A model generated the notes under the pieces. It had not been told where the DNA came from. It saw only the letters and a program-made list of their open reading frames with translations, and ran no database searches. The position numbers were made by a program, and so were the translations under genes. From contig DDKM01000077.1 in NCBI GenBank assembly GCA_002339345.1, positions 2,272 to 14,597 of the forward strand: DNA of 12,326 nucleotides, written 5' to 3'. Source of the stretch: Firmicutes bacterium UBA2598. Its GTDB lineage: Bacteria > Bacillota > PH28-bin88. Positions within the stretch are counted from its first letter, which is position 1, and each line of letters begins with the position of its first letter. Of the stretch, positions 1 to 6,868 are shown one piece after another.

Positions 1-218
1 ATCAATGCCACCACCGGGGCGAAGATCGCCTCGGTGATTTTGCTGGGGTTGGGGACAGGCCAATCGTAGGTGAAAGCCAGGCTGTAAAAAAAGGCCAGGC
101 TCCACAAGGTGACAAAGGTTACCCACTCCCCCACTTTACCCTTGCGTAACAAACCAGGTACTTCCAGTACGAGAATGGCTGCAAATCCAAGCAGAATGGG
201 CCAGATAACGGCAACCAC
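1..218 (-). CDS. Small two-helix membrane protein, possible germinant receptor D subunit (3' end off window)
   Basis: An open frame follows gerC after 17 bases and runs off the left edge, giving at least 72 residues. It shows two hydrophobic stretches, an N-terminal one (about residues 1-18, VVAVIWPILLGFAAILVL) and a second at about 34-48 (TFVTLWSLAFFYSLA), followed by a polar tail with the motif PNPSKITEAIF. Established knowledge: small two-helix D-subunit proteins (GerKD, GerVD) are encoded in or beside ger operons in Bacillus and modulate germinant receptors. Size, topology and position fit, but I infer this and no sequence-level homology was tested. The start is uncertain. GTG at 218 is the furthest upstream in-frame start, yet the GGGAGG ribosome binding site abuts it with no spacing. 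A rarer start such as ATC at 206 would be better spaced. The nearby ATG at 225 is out of frame and closes after about 30 codons. Confidence 0.6.
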   Translation of the reverse strand, partial: MVAVIWPILLGFAAILVLEVPGLLRKGKVGEWVTFVTLWSLAFFYSLAFTYDWPVPNPSKITEAIFAPVVAL

Positions 219-235
219 CTCCCATGAGCATAACT

Positions 236-1507
236 TTACTGAATGGGGATGGAGGGACCGATAATGCCGGTGCGACGGATAAAGGCATCTACTTCTAACC
301 TGACCTCCACCTCGGGGAAAATCTCTCGCCACTGATCTTTGATCTCTCGCCAGACCTGCGGGTAATTGATATGAACCAATTCCCCGAAACCAAAGATATC
401 AGCTCCGTATTCTTGTTGAGCCTTGTAGAGGGTGGATGCCATGATCTCCTTTAACTGCCGGGCCACCTGCAGATTCAACTGCTCAAGGGTAGAAGGGTCA
501 GGGTCAAAGTCCGGCTGTCCGATGAGCTGTTGGTCCCCCTCTACCCGGATGTGGATGGGGAAAACGAAGCGGCCGTCTACCAGTTCCACCCGAGGATGTG
601 CCTCCATCCTGGTCATGTTAAAGGAGGAATTGGGCTCCTGGGAGCCGGAAAGACGGATGGGGATCACTGTACCCACCGCCCGGCCGGTGAGCAGCAGGTA
701 CCCCAGGGTTTCCATATCTTCCAGCCATCCCACTAGCTTATCCTTGCGGAAAACGGCGGCGCCGTTAAGCCGAACCGCTTTTTCATCGGCCTTTCCCTGG
801 TCCCCTCCCCCGGCACCAGCCTGTCCCTCAGTGGGAGTAAACAAGGTGAGGCGTGGAGCCAATAGGTCCCGGCCAGACTGGATGAGGCAGTTGGCCCATT
901 CCAGTAGATCCTGCTGGTAGCCCTTGGATACCCGGGACTGGGTGAAGGTCACCATACCGAAAAGCCTTTCCGCAAGCAGCTTTTCCAGCTCCGGTTCGGC
1001 CAACATGGTTTCCAGTACATCACCTTTGGGGATGATGACTATGGATCTTAAACGGATATCCTTGTGGCGCAACAGATAATCGGTCACCTCCTGTACCCCA
1101 GGGTTGCGGGCCAGGGATTCCCCGATCAGGATGATATTCGTGTGGGCAAGAAACAGGTACCGGGGACTACGGGTGAAAAGGTTTTTTTCCGCCTCGGTGA
1201 GGGTATCACCCAGGGATGTAACCAGCCAGGACGGCTGCTGCCCACCGCCACCAGTGCCTTGCATGCCGCCAGCACTCCTACCGCCACCCTGCAACTGCTC
1301 GGGCCGTTCAATTAGCACTGCCAGCCGGTATTTTTCCCGGCCGTTCACTATCACCCGGTCAATACCGATCATATCGACAATCGCCAGGGTTTCTATTTCT
1401 TTACGACTCCAACAGCCGGTCAGGGCCGCCGCCATCATAACCGTTATCAACAGCAATGCCGCCAAGCCTTTAACCCTGCCGACCTGCCCGACGGTAAATC
1501 TGCCCAT
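236..1507 (-). CDS. gerC: Ger(x)C family spore germination lipoprotein (GerAC/GerKC type)
   Basis: This is the lipoprotein subunit of a spore germinant receptor, anchored to the outer face of the spore inner membrane. The protein is 423 residues with the chosen ATG at 1507, preceded at 8 bases by AAGGGAGGT. The frame stays open upstream to 1654, but that stretch lies inside gerB and would bury the signal peptide. From this start the sequence shows a classic lipoprotein signal: a short basic N-terminus, a hydrophobic core at about 14-29, and lipobox LTGC with the lipidated Cys at 32. The next residues, WSRKEIETLAIVDMIGID, are typical of the family start. A Gly/Gln-rich low-complexity segment lies near residues 73-90 (GGGRSAGGMQGTGGGGQQ). 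The C-terminal domain includes the family-like YGADIFGFGELVHINYPQ stretch. The start overlaps the gerB end by 38 bases, implying co-transcription and perhaps translational coupling. Confidence 0.93.
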   Translation of the reverse strand: MGRFTVGQVGRVKGLAALLLITVMMAAALTGCWSRKEIETLAIVDMIGIDRVIVNGREKYRLAVLIERPEQLQGGGRSAGGMQGTGGGGQQPSWLVTSLGDTLTEAEKNLFTRSPRYLFLAHTNIILIGESLARNPGVQEVTDYLLRHKDIRLRSIVIIPKGDVLETMLAEPELEKLLAERLFGMVTFTQSRVSKGYQQDLLEWANCLIQSGRDLLAPRLTLFTPTEGQAGAGGGDQGKADEKAVRLNGAAVFRKDKLVGWLEDMETLGYLLLTGRAVGTVIPIRLSGSQEPNSSFNMTRMEAHPRVELVDGRFVFPIHIRVEGDQQLIGQPDFDPDPSTLEQLNLQVARQLKEIMASTLYKAQQEYGADIFGFGELVHINYPQVWREIKDQWREIFPEVEVRLEVDAFIRRTGIIGPSIPIQ

Positions 1508-2606
1508 TGCTCTTACCTCCCTTCCGCCCGGCGCCCCGCGCTGCCGCCAACACCAGAAGCAAGGCCGGAATGCCCAGTTCAAAGGTATAGGCATAGGGCG
1601 GCCACGTTTTGGCCAGCCACTCCACCATTTCCGGCGAAGAATTGTGGATACCAATGGACCAGGCCAACATCAGAGCTCCGGCCGGCAGGACCAGTGGGCG
1701 GTAGTCGTTCAGGTTCAAGGTCTGGGCCGCTCCCAAGACGGCAAGATAGTAAAAGGCGGTGACTTTTACTACCCCACCCGCCACCCATATAACCAGGATC
1801 ATGGCCTCTACCCTGTCCAAAAACTGGCCTACCGAAATATAGCGGGCCATGGCAAAGAAGGGGAAAGACTCCACGGCAGTCATGCCCCCCAACACCCCCA
1901 CTCCCATCACCGTTACCAAGGTTAGGAGCATCCCCAGGGCGCCCACCGCCACCAGACCAGCCTTACGCGCTTCCCCGGGGAAGTTGAGGTAGGGCATGAG
2001 GATCAATAAGACCACCACTTCGCCCCGCCATGCCGATGGGGCCAGCGCCCCCCGCAGCACCGGCTTTACCCCTTCACCCATCACCGGCAGCAAATTCTTA
2101 GAGCGGAATTCCGGCAGCAACAGCAACAAGATAAGACCAATGGACCCGAGGAACAACACTCCCACCCATTCGGCCGACCGCCCCAGCACCTCCAATCCCA
2201 GCCGGACGCCATAGGCACATACCAGCACCAGCGCACCGGAAAAGACGATAATGGGCGTTTCCGGCAAAAAAGCGGCCACCAAAAAATCCGCAAATTCCCG
2301 CACCATGATGGAGGTGATGTGCAGGAAAAAGAACACGTAGGCCATCCCCACTACTTTACCCGCCGGTCCCAACAGGTGAGGTAGGTACTCAAACACCGTT
2401 TGGCGGGGGAAACATCCGCCCAGGGCGGTAACTACCAGTACCACCAGTACCCCGAAAAGGGTGGCTGGTATCATGAGGGAGATCCATCCGTCGGACCCGG
2501 CTTCCCGGGCGGTAATGGTTGGGACGAACAGTACGGCGGTGGCAGCTACCATTAGGATGAGCAGTAATACCAGTTGGTTATAAGAGATACGGCCTCCCTC
2601 AAGCAT
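1470..2606 (-). CDS. gerB: GerAB/GerKB-type spore germination permease
   Basis: This is the B subunit of a germinant receptor, an integral membrane protein of the amino acid/polyamine/organocation-like spore permease family (Spore_permease). It is thought to bind the amino acid or other germinant. At 378 residues it matches the usual family length of about 365-380. About ten hydrophobic helices are visible, beginning with QLVLLLILMVAATAVLFVP, with short polar loops. It ends in a basic cytoplasmic-type tail rich in Arg, Lys and Gly. Two in-frame ATGs occur, at 2612 and 2606. The AAAGGGGG ribosome binding site ends directly before 2612 but sits 6 bases before 2606, so I prefer 2606. The start overlaps the gerA stop by 8 bases and the 3' end overlaps gerC, the usual compact gerA-B-C arrangement. 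The specific germinant cannot be read from the sequence. Confidence 0.93.
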   Translation of the reverse strand: MLEGGRISYNQLVLLLILMVAATAVLFVPTITAREAGSDGWISLMIPATLFGVLVVLVVTALGGCFPRQTVFEYLPHLLGPAGKVVGMAYVFFFLHITSIMVREFADFLVAAFLPETPIIVFSGALVLVCAYGVRLGLEVLGRSAEWVGVLFLGSIGLILLLLLPEFRSKNLLPVMGEGVKPVLRGALAPSAWRGEVVVLLILMPYLNFPGEARKAGLVAVGALGMLLTLVTVMGVGVLGGMTAVESFPFFAMARYISVGQFLDRVEAMILVIWVAGGVVKVTAFYYLAVLGAAQTLNLNDYRPLVLPAGALMLAWSIGIHNSSPEMVEWLAKTWPPYAYTFELGIPALLLVLAAARGAGRKGGKSNGQIYRRAGRQG

Positions 2607-4218
2607 CACCATCCCCCTTTCTCCGTGGTTTCAATGGTAGGTGGGGCTTTTGCCGGTAATCCTGGCGAGCCGGTTCCCGGTAGCCGGTCAGGCGGGGGCG
2701 GGTGAACAGCGCCCAGTGGGGCAACCGGATGAATGAGTCTTTTAGATCGCGAAAACTTAAAGGGGCGAAGGGTGACAGATAGGGAATACCAAAGGACCGC
2801 AATGAACACAGGTGGAACAGGAGCATCATCAGAACCATCATAATGCCAAACAGGCCCAGGGCTGCAGCGGCGAACATGATGGGAAAGCGCAGCATGCGGA
2901 TGGACAGGGAGCCGGAGACAGACGGTACCACAAAGGAAGCAATGGCGGTTAAGGCCACCACGATGACCATGGCCGGGGAGACCAGGCCGGCGCTCACCGC
3001 CGCCTCTCCGATAACAAGGGCGCCCACAATGCTGACAGCTTGGCCTACCGGACGAGGCAGTCGTACACCTGCCTCGCGTAAGATTTCAAATACCGCCTCC
3101 ATTAACATGGCCTCCACAAAAGCCGGAAAGGGGACCCCTTCTCTGGCGGCGGCAATGGATCGCAGCAGCGGTGTGGGCAACATCTCATGGTGATAGGTGA
3201 CAATGGCAATGTACAGGGATGGGAGCAACAAGGCGATGTTCAAAGCCATATACCGGATTAAACGGATTATTGAGGCCGGAATGTAGCAGTTCTCGTAGTC
3301 TTCGGGTGACTGCAAAAATTGGTGAAAGGTGATGGGCATGATCAAAACAAAGGGGGTATTGTCCACTACCACCGCCACCTGGCCTTCCAGCAGGGCGAAG
3401 GACACCTTGTCCGGTCGCTCGGTAACCCCCATCTGGGGAAAAGGGGAAAAGGGGTTGTCCTCGATGTACTCTTCCAGGTGGCCGCTGCCCAAAATGGCGT
3501 CCACATTGATGCGAGACAAGCGGGATTTGACCTCATCCACCAGGCCCGGCATCACATAGTCGTCCAGGTACAGGACAGCCACATCGGTTTTGGTCAGCAG
3601 TCCCACCTGCAGCTTTTCCATTTTCAAGCGACTTGTTTTCAACCGGCGACGGATGAGGGAGGTGTTTATCCGCAGGGTTTCCACAAACCCATCCCTGGAC
3701 CCCCGGATCACCGTTTCGGTTTCCGGTTCCGCCACCTGACGGGTCTCCCAGCCCCTGGCGCTGACCACCAGGGCGGTGGAACAGCCGTCCACCAATACCA
3801 CCAGGTCCCCTCCCAGCACGGCATTGGTCACCTCCACCAGGTCGGAAACCTGCCTGCCATTACACATGGTCACCAGCCGTTCCTGGATCTCCGTTATGGC
3901 TGACTTGGGCCGGAGTTCCGACCCCTGGGGCAGCCGGGCGGCATGGATCATTAGCGGCTCCAAAATATTGGGGTTGACCAGGGCCTTGTCCACCAGCCCG
4001 TCAAGAAAAACCAGCAACGCCGGTATGGGAGGTGAGGCCGCTATCGTAAAGGGCCGTAGAATGAAATCATCCACCCGGTCAAAGACCCGTTCCAGATCAC
4101 GGCGGTTATCCTCCAGTTTGACGGAAAGGGGGTGGAATTCCAAGGGTTTCCCCGCAGCAGGCTGGGGCGGGTCTTCTGGTGGATGTTTCTTGCGACTGAA
4201 AAAAGGAAGCCTAAACAT
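2599..4218 (-). CDS. gerA: GerAA/GerKA-type spore germination protein
   Basis: This is the A subunit of the germinant receptor, assembled with the B and C products in the inner membrane of the dormant spore and made in the forespore. It has 539 residues, close to the family norm. A polar N-terminal domain (about 1-275) includes the family-typical segment FVETLRINTSLIRRRLK near 178-194. The membrane part follows: hydrophobic stretches at about 279-297, 324-341, 395-412, 414-436 and 446-470, with the conserved-looking VPFPAFVEAMLMEAVFEILREAG at about 362-384. The C-terminal tail is strongly basic and soluble. The ATG at 4218 is supported by GGAGGAA at 4232-4226 with 7 bases of spacing. It is the first gene of the operon and reads away from the divergent sulfur operon. 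A sigma-G-like promoter lies 34-63 bases upstream. Confidence 0.95.
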   Translation of the reverse strand: MFRLPFFSRKKHPPEDPPQPAAGKPLEFHPLSVKLEDNRRDLERVFDRVDDFILRPFTIAASPPIPALLVFLDGLVDKALVNPNILEPLMIHAARLPQGSELRPKSAITEIQERLVTMCNGRQVSDLVEVTNAVLGGDLVVLVDGCSTALVVSARGWETRQVAEPETETVIRGSRDGFVETLRINTSLIRRRLKTSRLKMEKLQVGLLTKTDVAVLYLDDYVMPGLVDEVKSRLSRINVDAILGSGHLEEYIEDNPFSPFPQMGVTERPDKVSFALLEGQVAVVVDNTPFVLIMPITFHQFLQSPEDYENCYIPASIIRLIRYMALNIALLLPSLYIAIVTYHHEMLPTPLLRSIAAAREGVPFPAFVEAMLMEAVFEILREAGVRLPRPVGQAVSIVGALVIGEAAVSAGLVSPAMVIVVALTAIASFVVPSVSGSLSIRMLRFPIMFAAAALGLFGIMMVLMMLLFHLCSLRSFGIPYLSPFAPLSFRDLKDSFIRLPHWALFTRPRLTGYREPARQDYRQKPHLPLKPRRKGDGDA

Positions 4219-4251
4219 CAGGTGATTCCTCCGGCACCAGAATCTTCAATA

Positions 4252-4281
4252 TAGGATGTCCACCTGGTGGGAAAATATGAA
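4252..4281 (-). promoter_or_regulatory. Candidate sigma-G (forespore) promoter for the ger operon
   Basis: Read on the minus strand, TTCATA (4281-4276) is followed after exactly 17 bases by CATCCTA (4258-4252). Against the Bacillus sigma-G pattern gHATR-17/18-CATWHTA, each element has one mismatch. Transcription would begin near 4245, leaving a leader of about 27 bases before the gerA ATG. Known biology supports it, since gerA-family operons are sigma-G regulated. The motif is short and degenerate, so this is an inference from position and spacing. Confidence 0.5.
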
Positions 4282-4305
4282 GACTCCGGTTCCATGATCT
4301 TGTTA

Positions 4306-4334
4306 TTGACAGGATCCTGGCGGAATTGTATAAT
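4306..4334 (+). promoter_or_regulatory. Perfect-consensus sigma-A promoter of the sulfur operon
   Basis: TTGACA at 4306-4311 and TATAAT at 4329-4334 are separated by exactly 17 bases, a full match to the housekeeping consensus in both hexamers and in spacing. The start point should fall near 4340-4342, giving a leader of about 50 bases before the GTG of the DUF2292 gene. It faces away from the ger operon. A promoter this strong implies that control is exerted after initiation, which fits the terminator at 4618-4674, or by a repressor whose operator I cannot identify. Confidence 0.9.
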
Positions 4335-4391
4335 ACTCCTACATATACCTATTTTCATATCGGAATTATTGTATTTAGGGAGGGGGTTAGG

Positions 4392-4580
4392 GTGAACAAA
4401 CAAAGGCCGGGGAGAAATCTAAGACCACAGTTGCCTATTGGTGAAAATGCTGTGGATGAGGAAACCTTGGCCGAAATTATCCGTTCGCTAAGACAAATCC
4501 GGTATGGTACCATCACCATTACGGTACAGGATGCCAAGGTGGTGCAAATTGACAAAACCGAAAAGGTGCGACTGACCTGA
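4392..4580 (+). CDS. DUF2292 / YezD-family small protein
   Basis: The protein has 62 residues. It starts at GTG 4392, preceded at 5 bases by AGGGGG within GGGAGGGGG. The longer open frame back to 4326 would run through the promoter -10 box and is rejected. The second half matches what I recall of the DUF2292 (YezD) family: a helix ETLAEIIRSLRQIRYGTITITV followed by a beta-hairpin core with IRYGTITITVQDAKVVQIDKTEK. There is no signal peptide, no membrane segment and no cysteine. Members are small, of unknown biochemical function, and often sit beside sulfur assimilation genes. Here it is the first gene behind a perfect promoter and lies just before the leader terminator and sat. A role in sulfur-operon control is possible but is inference. 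Confidence 0.85.
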   Translation: MNKQRPGRNLRPQLPIGENAVDEETLAEIIRSLRQIRYGTITITVQDAKVVQIDKTEKVRLT

Positions 4581-4705
4581 TATCTGTTTCCAATCAGGGA
4601 GACGCCCATTGCTGACCAGACAACTGGAGGCAGGCTGACCGGCAACAACCGGTCGGTGCCCGGTTGTCTTTTTTGATCTTATTGAACTTTAAAGGGAAGG
4701 AAGGA
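4581..4705 (+). promoter_or_regulatory. Putative sulfur-responsive RNA leader between DUF2292 gene and sat
   Basis: This 125-base untranslated stretch contains the terminator plus upstream sequence. Upstream elements include a possible hairpin, CCTGA (4576-4580) with TCAGG (4594-4598), and two imperfect tandem copies of a GCTGACC(A/G)G...AAC...GG unit starting at 4611 and 4634. The segment GACCGGCAAC...GGTGCC resembles the CCGGCAACC...GGTGC core of S-box (SAM-I) riboswitches. I do not see the S-box P1 helix, kink-turn or pseudoknot, so it is not a complete SAM-I element. It could be a reduced aptamer, a protein-binding site, or only a terminator. The ligand is unknown. Confidence 0.45.
4618..4674 (+). 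terminator. Intrinsic terminator / attenuator in the leader of sat
   Basis: AGACAACTGG (4618-4627) pairs with CCGGTTGTCT (4660-4669) over ten base pairs with one G-U. GCA (4630-4632) can pair with TGC (4657-4659). At the tip GACCGG (4637-4642) and CCGGTC (4649-4654) form a perfect six-pair hairpin with loop CAACAA. Six T residues (4669-4674) follow. This is a textbook Rho-independent terminator, yet it lies between the operon promoter and sat with no room for another promoter, so it should act as a regulated attenuator. A small competing hairpin, CCAG-ACAA-CTGG (4616-4627), overlaps the 5' arm. Confidence 0.85.
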
Positions 4706-5878
4706 ATGCCTATGCCTGTTTTACCCCATGGAGGTGTACTTGTAAACCGCGTCCTTTCCGGGTCTGCCCGCCAGGAAGCCATGGACAGGGCCACTCTTTT
4801 ACCATCCGTCCGCCTCCAGGCAGATGAACTGGCAGACCTGGAACTCCTGGCAGTCGGTGCCTACAGCCCCTTAACCGGTTTTATGGGGCCGGCTGACTAC
4901 CAGGGGGTGGTACGGGAAATGCGACTGGCCAACGGTCTGGTATGGAGCCTGCCCATCACTTTGGCGGTTACAGCCGCAGAGGCCGACTGTCTACAAGAAG
5001 GTCAAGAAATTGCTTTACGAAGCCAGGACGGCACCCTGTACGGGTTACTGCAGTTGCAAAGCAAGTACAGCTATGACCGGGAAATGCAGGCGCAACTGGT
5101 TTACCGTACCACCGATACCGCCCACCCGGGCGTAAACCGCCTGATGCACCGAGGGGAAATACTGCTAGGAGGCGATATCTGGCTGGTAAACCGGCCCGTT
5201 CCTGCATTCCCAACCTTCCACCTGGACCCAGCCGAAACCAGGGCTAGGATGGCCCAACTCGGTTGGCAAAAAGTCGTTGGTTTCCAGACCAGGAACCCGG
5301 TCCACAGGGCCCACGAGTACATCCAAAAGTGTGCCCTGGAAATGGTGGACGGTTTGCTGCTCCACCCCCTGGTAGGGGCAACCAAGGAGGACGACATACC
5401 GGCGGAAATCAGGATGCACAGCTACCAGGTGCTGTTGGATGCCTATTACCCCCGGGAGCGGGTGATGCTGGCCGTTCTACCGGCTGCCATGCGGTACGCG
5501 GGACCCAGGGAGGCAGTTTTCCACGCCCTGGTCCGTAAGAATTACGGCTGTACCCATTTTATCGTGGGACGAGACCATGCAGGTGTTGGCAACTACTATG
5601 GATCTTATGACGCCCAACATATTTTCCATGAGTTTACCCAGGCAGATCTTGACATCACACCACTTTTCTTTGAACACACCTTTTATTGCACCAAATGCGG
5701 CAACCTGGCCTCTTCCAAGACCTGTCCACACCCACCTGCCGATCACCTGGTGTTAAGCGGCACCAGGGTCAGGCAGATGTTGCAGGCGGGTGAGTTTCCT
5801 CCGCCGGAATTGACCCGGCTGGAAGTGGCCCGGGTACTCATCGAAGGTTACCGGCAAAGGGTGCCCTTTGAGACCTAA
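4706..5878 (+). CDS. sat: Sulfate adenylyltransferase (ATP sulfurylase)
   Basis: This cytoplasmic enzyme makes adenosine 5'-phosphosulfate (APS) and pyrophosphate from ATP and sulfate, the first activation step. It has 390 residues, the usual size of the monofunctional Sat family found in sulfate reducers and archaea, and is unrelated to CysDN. Visible motifs are the nucleotide-binding QTRNPVHRAHEY at about 194-205, GRDHAGVGNYYG at about 288-299, and the C-terminal SGTRVRQML at about 351-359. CTKC...CPH (Cys328, Cys331, Cys340, His342) looks like a zinc site known from some Sat proteins. ATG 4706 is preceded by GGGAAGG at 5 bases, and ATG 4712 two codons on is nearly as good. Upstream in-frame codons lie inside the terminator. 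Its expression depends on readthrough of that terminator, and the permease follows after 17 bases. Confidence 0.96.
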   Translation: MPMPVLPHGGVLVNRVLSGSARQEAMDRATLLPSVRLQADELADLELLAVGAYSPLTGFMGPADYQGVVREMRLANGLVWSLPITLAVTAAEADCLQEGQEIALRSQDGTLYGLLQLQSKYSYDREMQAQLVYRTTDTAHPGVNRLMHRGEILLGGDIWLVNRPVPAFPTFHLDPAETRARMAQLGWQKVVGFQTRNPVHRAHEYIQKCALEMVDGLLLHPLVGATKEDDIPAEIRMHSYQVLLDAYYPRERVMLAVLPAAMRYAGPREAVFHALVRKNYGCTHFIVGRDHAGVGNYYGSYDAQHIFHEFTQADLDITPLFFEHTFYCTKCGNLASSKTCPHPPADHLVLSGTRVRQMLQAGEFPPPELTRLEVARVLIEGYRQRVPFET

Positions 5879-5895
5879 ACAGGGGGGCTGATGCA

Positions 5896-6867
5896 ATGGA
5901 ACAAGCAATGTCCCTGGCCATAGCCACTTTTTTTGCCATTAATATCGGCGCCAGCGGTACCGCTGCCGCCATGGGAGCCGCCTACGGGGGAGGCGCCATC
6001 AACAGGCGCAAAAGCACGATGCTGGTGGCTGTTTGCGCCCTGGCTGGAGCAGTACTGGGCGGTGGAGAAGTGATCAAAACCATCAGTTCCGGTATCATAC
6101 CTCCTGCGGTTGTCTCTCTCCATATAGCGGTGATCATCCTGACCTCAGCCGCAGCCACCCTTTTTTTGGCCAACTGGTTCGGCATCCCCCTATCCACCAG
6201 TGAAGTCACGGTGGGGGCGCTGGTGGGAGTTGGCATAGCGTTTAAGGCACTGTATGTAAACCGCCTGGTGTTAATAGTGGGGTCATGGGTGGCGGTACCC
6301 CTATTGGCCTTCACCATTGCCTTCCTGCTGGGCCGGTTTTTATATTGGCCGGTCAGCCGGTGGTTGTGCAGCTTAAGATCGGTGGAACAGGTGAAGCGGA
6401 TTACTGGCCTGGCCCTGGTGGGGGCCGGCGCCTACGAGGCTTTTGCAGCAGGAGCCAACAACGTGGCCAACGCCGTGGGACCGCTGGTGGGCGCCGGGCT
6501 GCTGGAGCCGCGCCTGGGAGCGCTGATCGGCGGCCTGGGTCTGGGAGTGGGGGCGATTACCCTGGGAGGCCGGGTGCTGGAAACTAACGGAAAGGGAATC
6601 ACCGGCCTGTGCCATGTTTCCGGTTTCATGGTTTCCATGACCAGCGGAACCCTGGTGCTGGCAGCCTCCCTGTTCGGCCTGCCGGTCCCCCTCACCCAGG
6701 CCACCACCACAGCCATCATTGGAGTGGGCTGCGCCAGCGAGGGGTTAAAGGTATGGCATAGCGACACTGTCCGGGCCATCATCCGTACCTGGCTCCTCTC
6801 ACCGGTGGCTTCCCTGCTGCTCTCCTATATCCTGACCATGTACTATCTAAACACGGGAGGTATTTGA
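5896..6867 (+). CDS. cysP: PiT-family inorganic anion permease, probable sulfate permease (CysP-like)
   Basis: This 323-residue polytopic membrane protein has the inverted-repeat architecture of the PiT (phosphate/sulfate permease) family. Each half carries a signature: NIGASGTAAAMGAAYGGGAI at about 15-34 and AAGANNVANAVGPLVGAGLL at about 181-200. The second copy has the classic GANxVANA form, while the first has GASGTAAA and lacks the usual Asn-Asp. About ten helices are evident. Known PiT members transport phosphate, and B. subtilis CysP is a PiT protein that imports sulfate. The position between sat and cysC argues for sulfate here, which is inference. ATG 5896 is preceded by AGGGGGGC with 8 bases of spacing. 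The stop lies 1 base before cysC. Sodium or proton coupling cannot be decided from the sequence. Confidence 0.88.
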   Translation: MEQAMSLAIATFFAINIGASGTAAAMGAAYGGGAINRRKSTMLVAVCALAGAVLGGGEVIKTISSGIIPPAVVSLHIAVIILTSAAATLFLANWFGIPLSTSEVTVGALVGVGIAFKALYVNRLVLIVGSWVAVPLLAFTIAFLLGRFLYWPVSRWLCSLRSVEQVKRITGLALVGAGAYEAFAAGANNVANAVGPLVGAGLLEPRLGALIGGLGLGVGAITLGGRVLETNGKGITGLCHVSGFMVSMTSGTLVLAASLFGLPVPLTQATTTAIIGVGCASEGLKVWHSDTVRAIIRTWLLSPVASLLLSYILTMYYLNTGGI

Positions 6868-6868
6868 C

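Noticed and set aside
1508..1654. N-terminal extension of the GerC protein to 1654
   Set aside because: It lies within gerB coding sequence and would place about 49 residues before the lipoprotein signal peptide. ATG 1507 has an excellent ribosome binding site.
1104..1925. Long plus-strand open frame of 273 codons opposite gerB/gerC
   Set aside because: It is antisense to two recognisable overlapping genes, has no ribosome binding site context, and its translation shows no coherent domain.
4326..4391. Longer N-terminus for the DUF2292 protein starting at 4326
   Set aside because: It would begin inside the promoter -10 region, upstream of the likely transcription start, and has no ribosome binding site. 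GTG 4392 has a strong one.
4664..4705. Sat starting at TTG 4664
   Set aside because: This codon lies in the 3' arm of the terminator. ATG 4706 and ATG 4712 follow a clear GGGAAGGAAGGA ribosome binding site.
4581..4705. Complete SAM-I (S-box) riboswitch
   Set aside because: Only a partial CCGGCAAC...GGTGC resemblance is present. The P1 stem, kink-turn and pseudoknot could not be found, so it is reported only as a possible divergent element.
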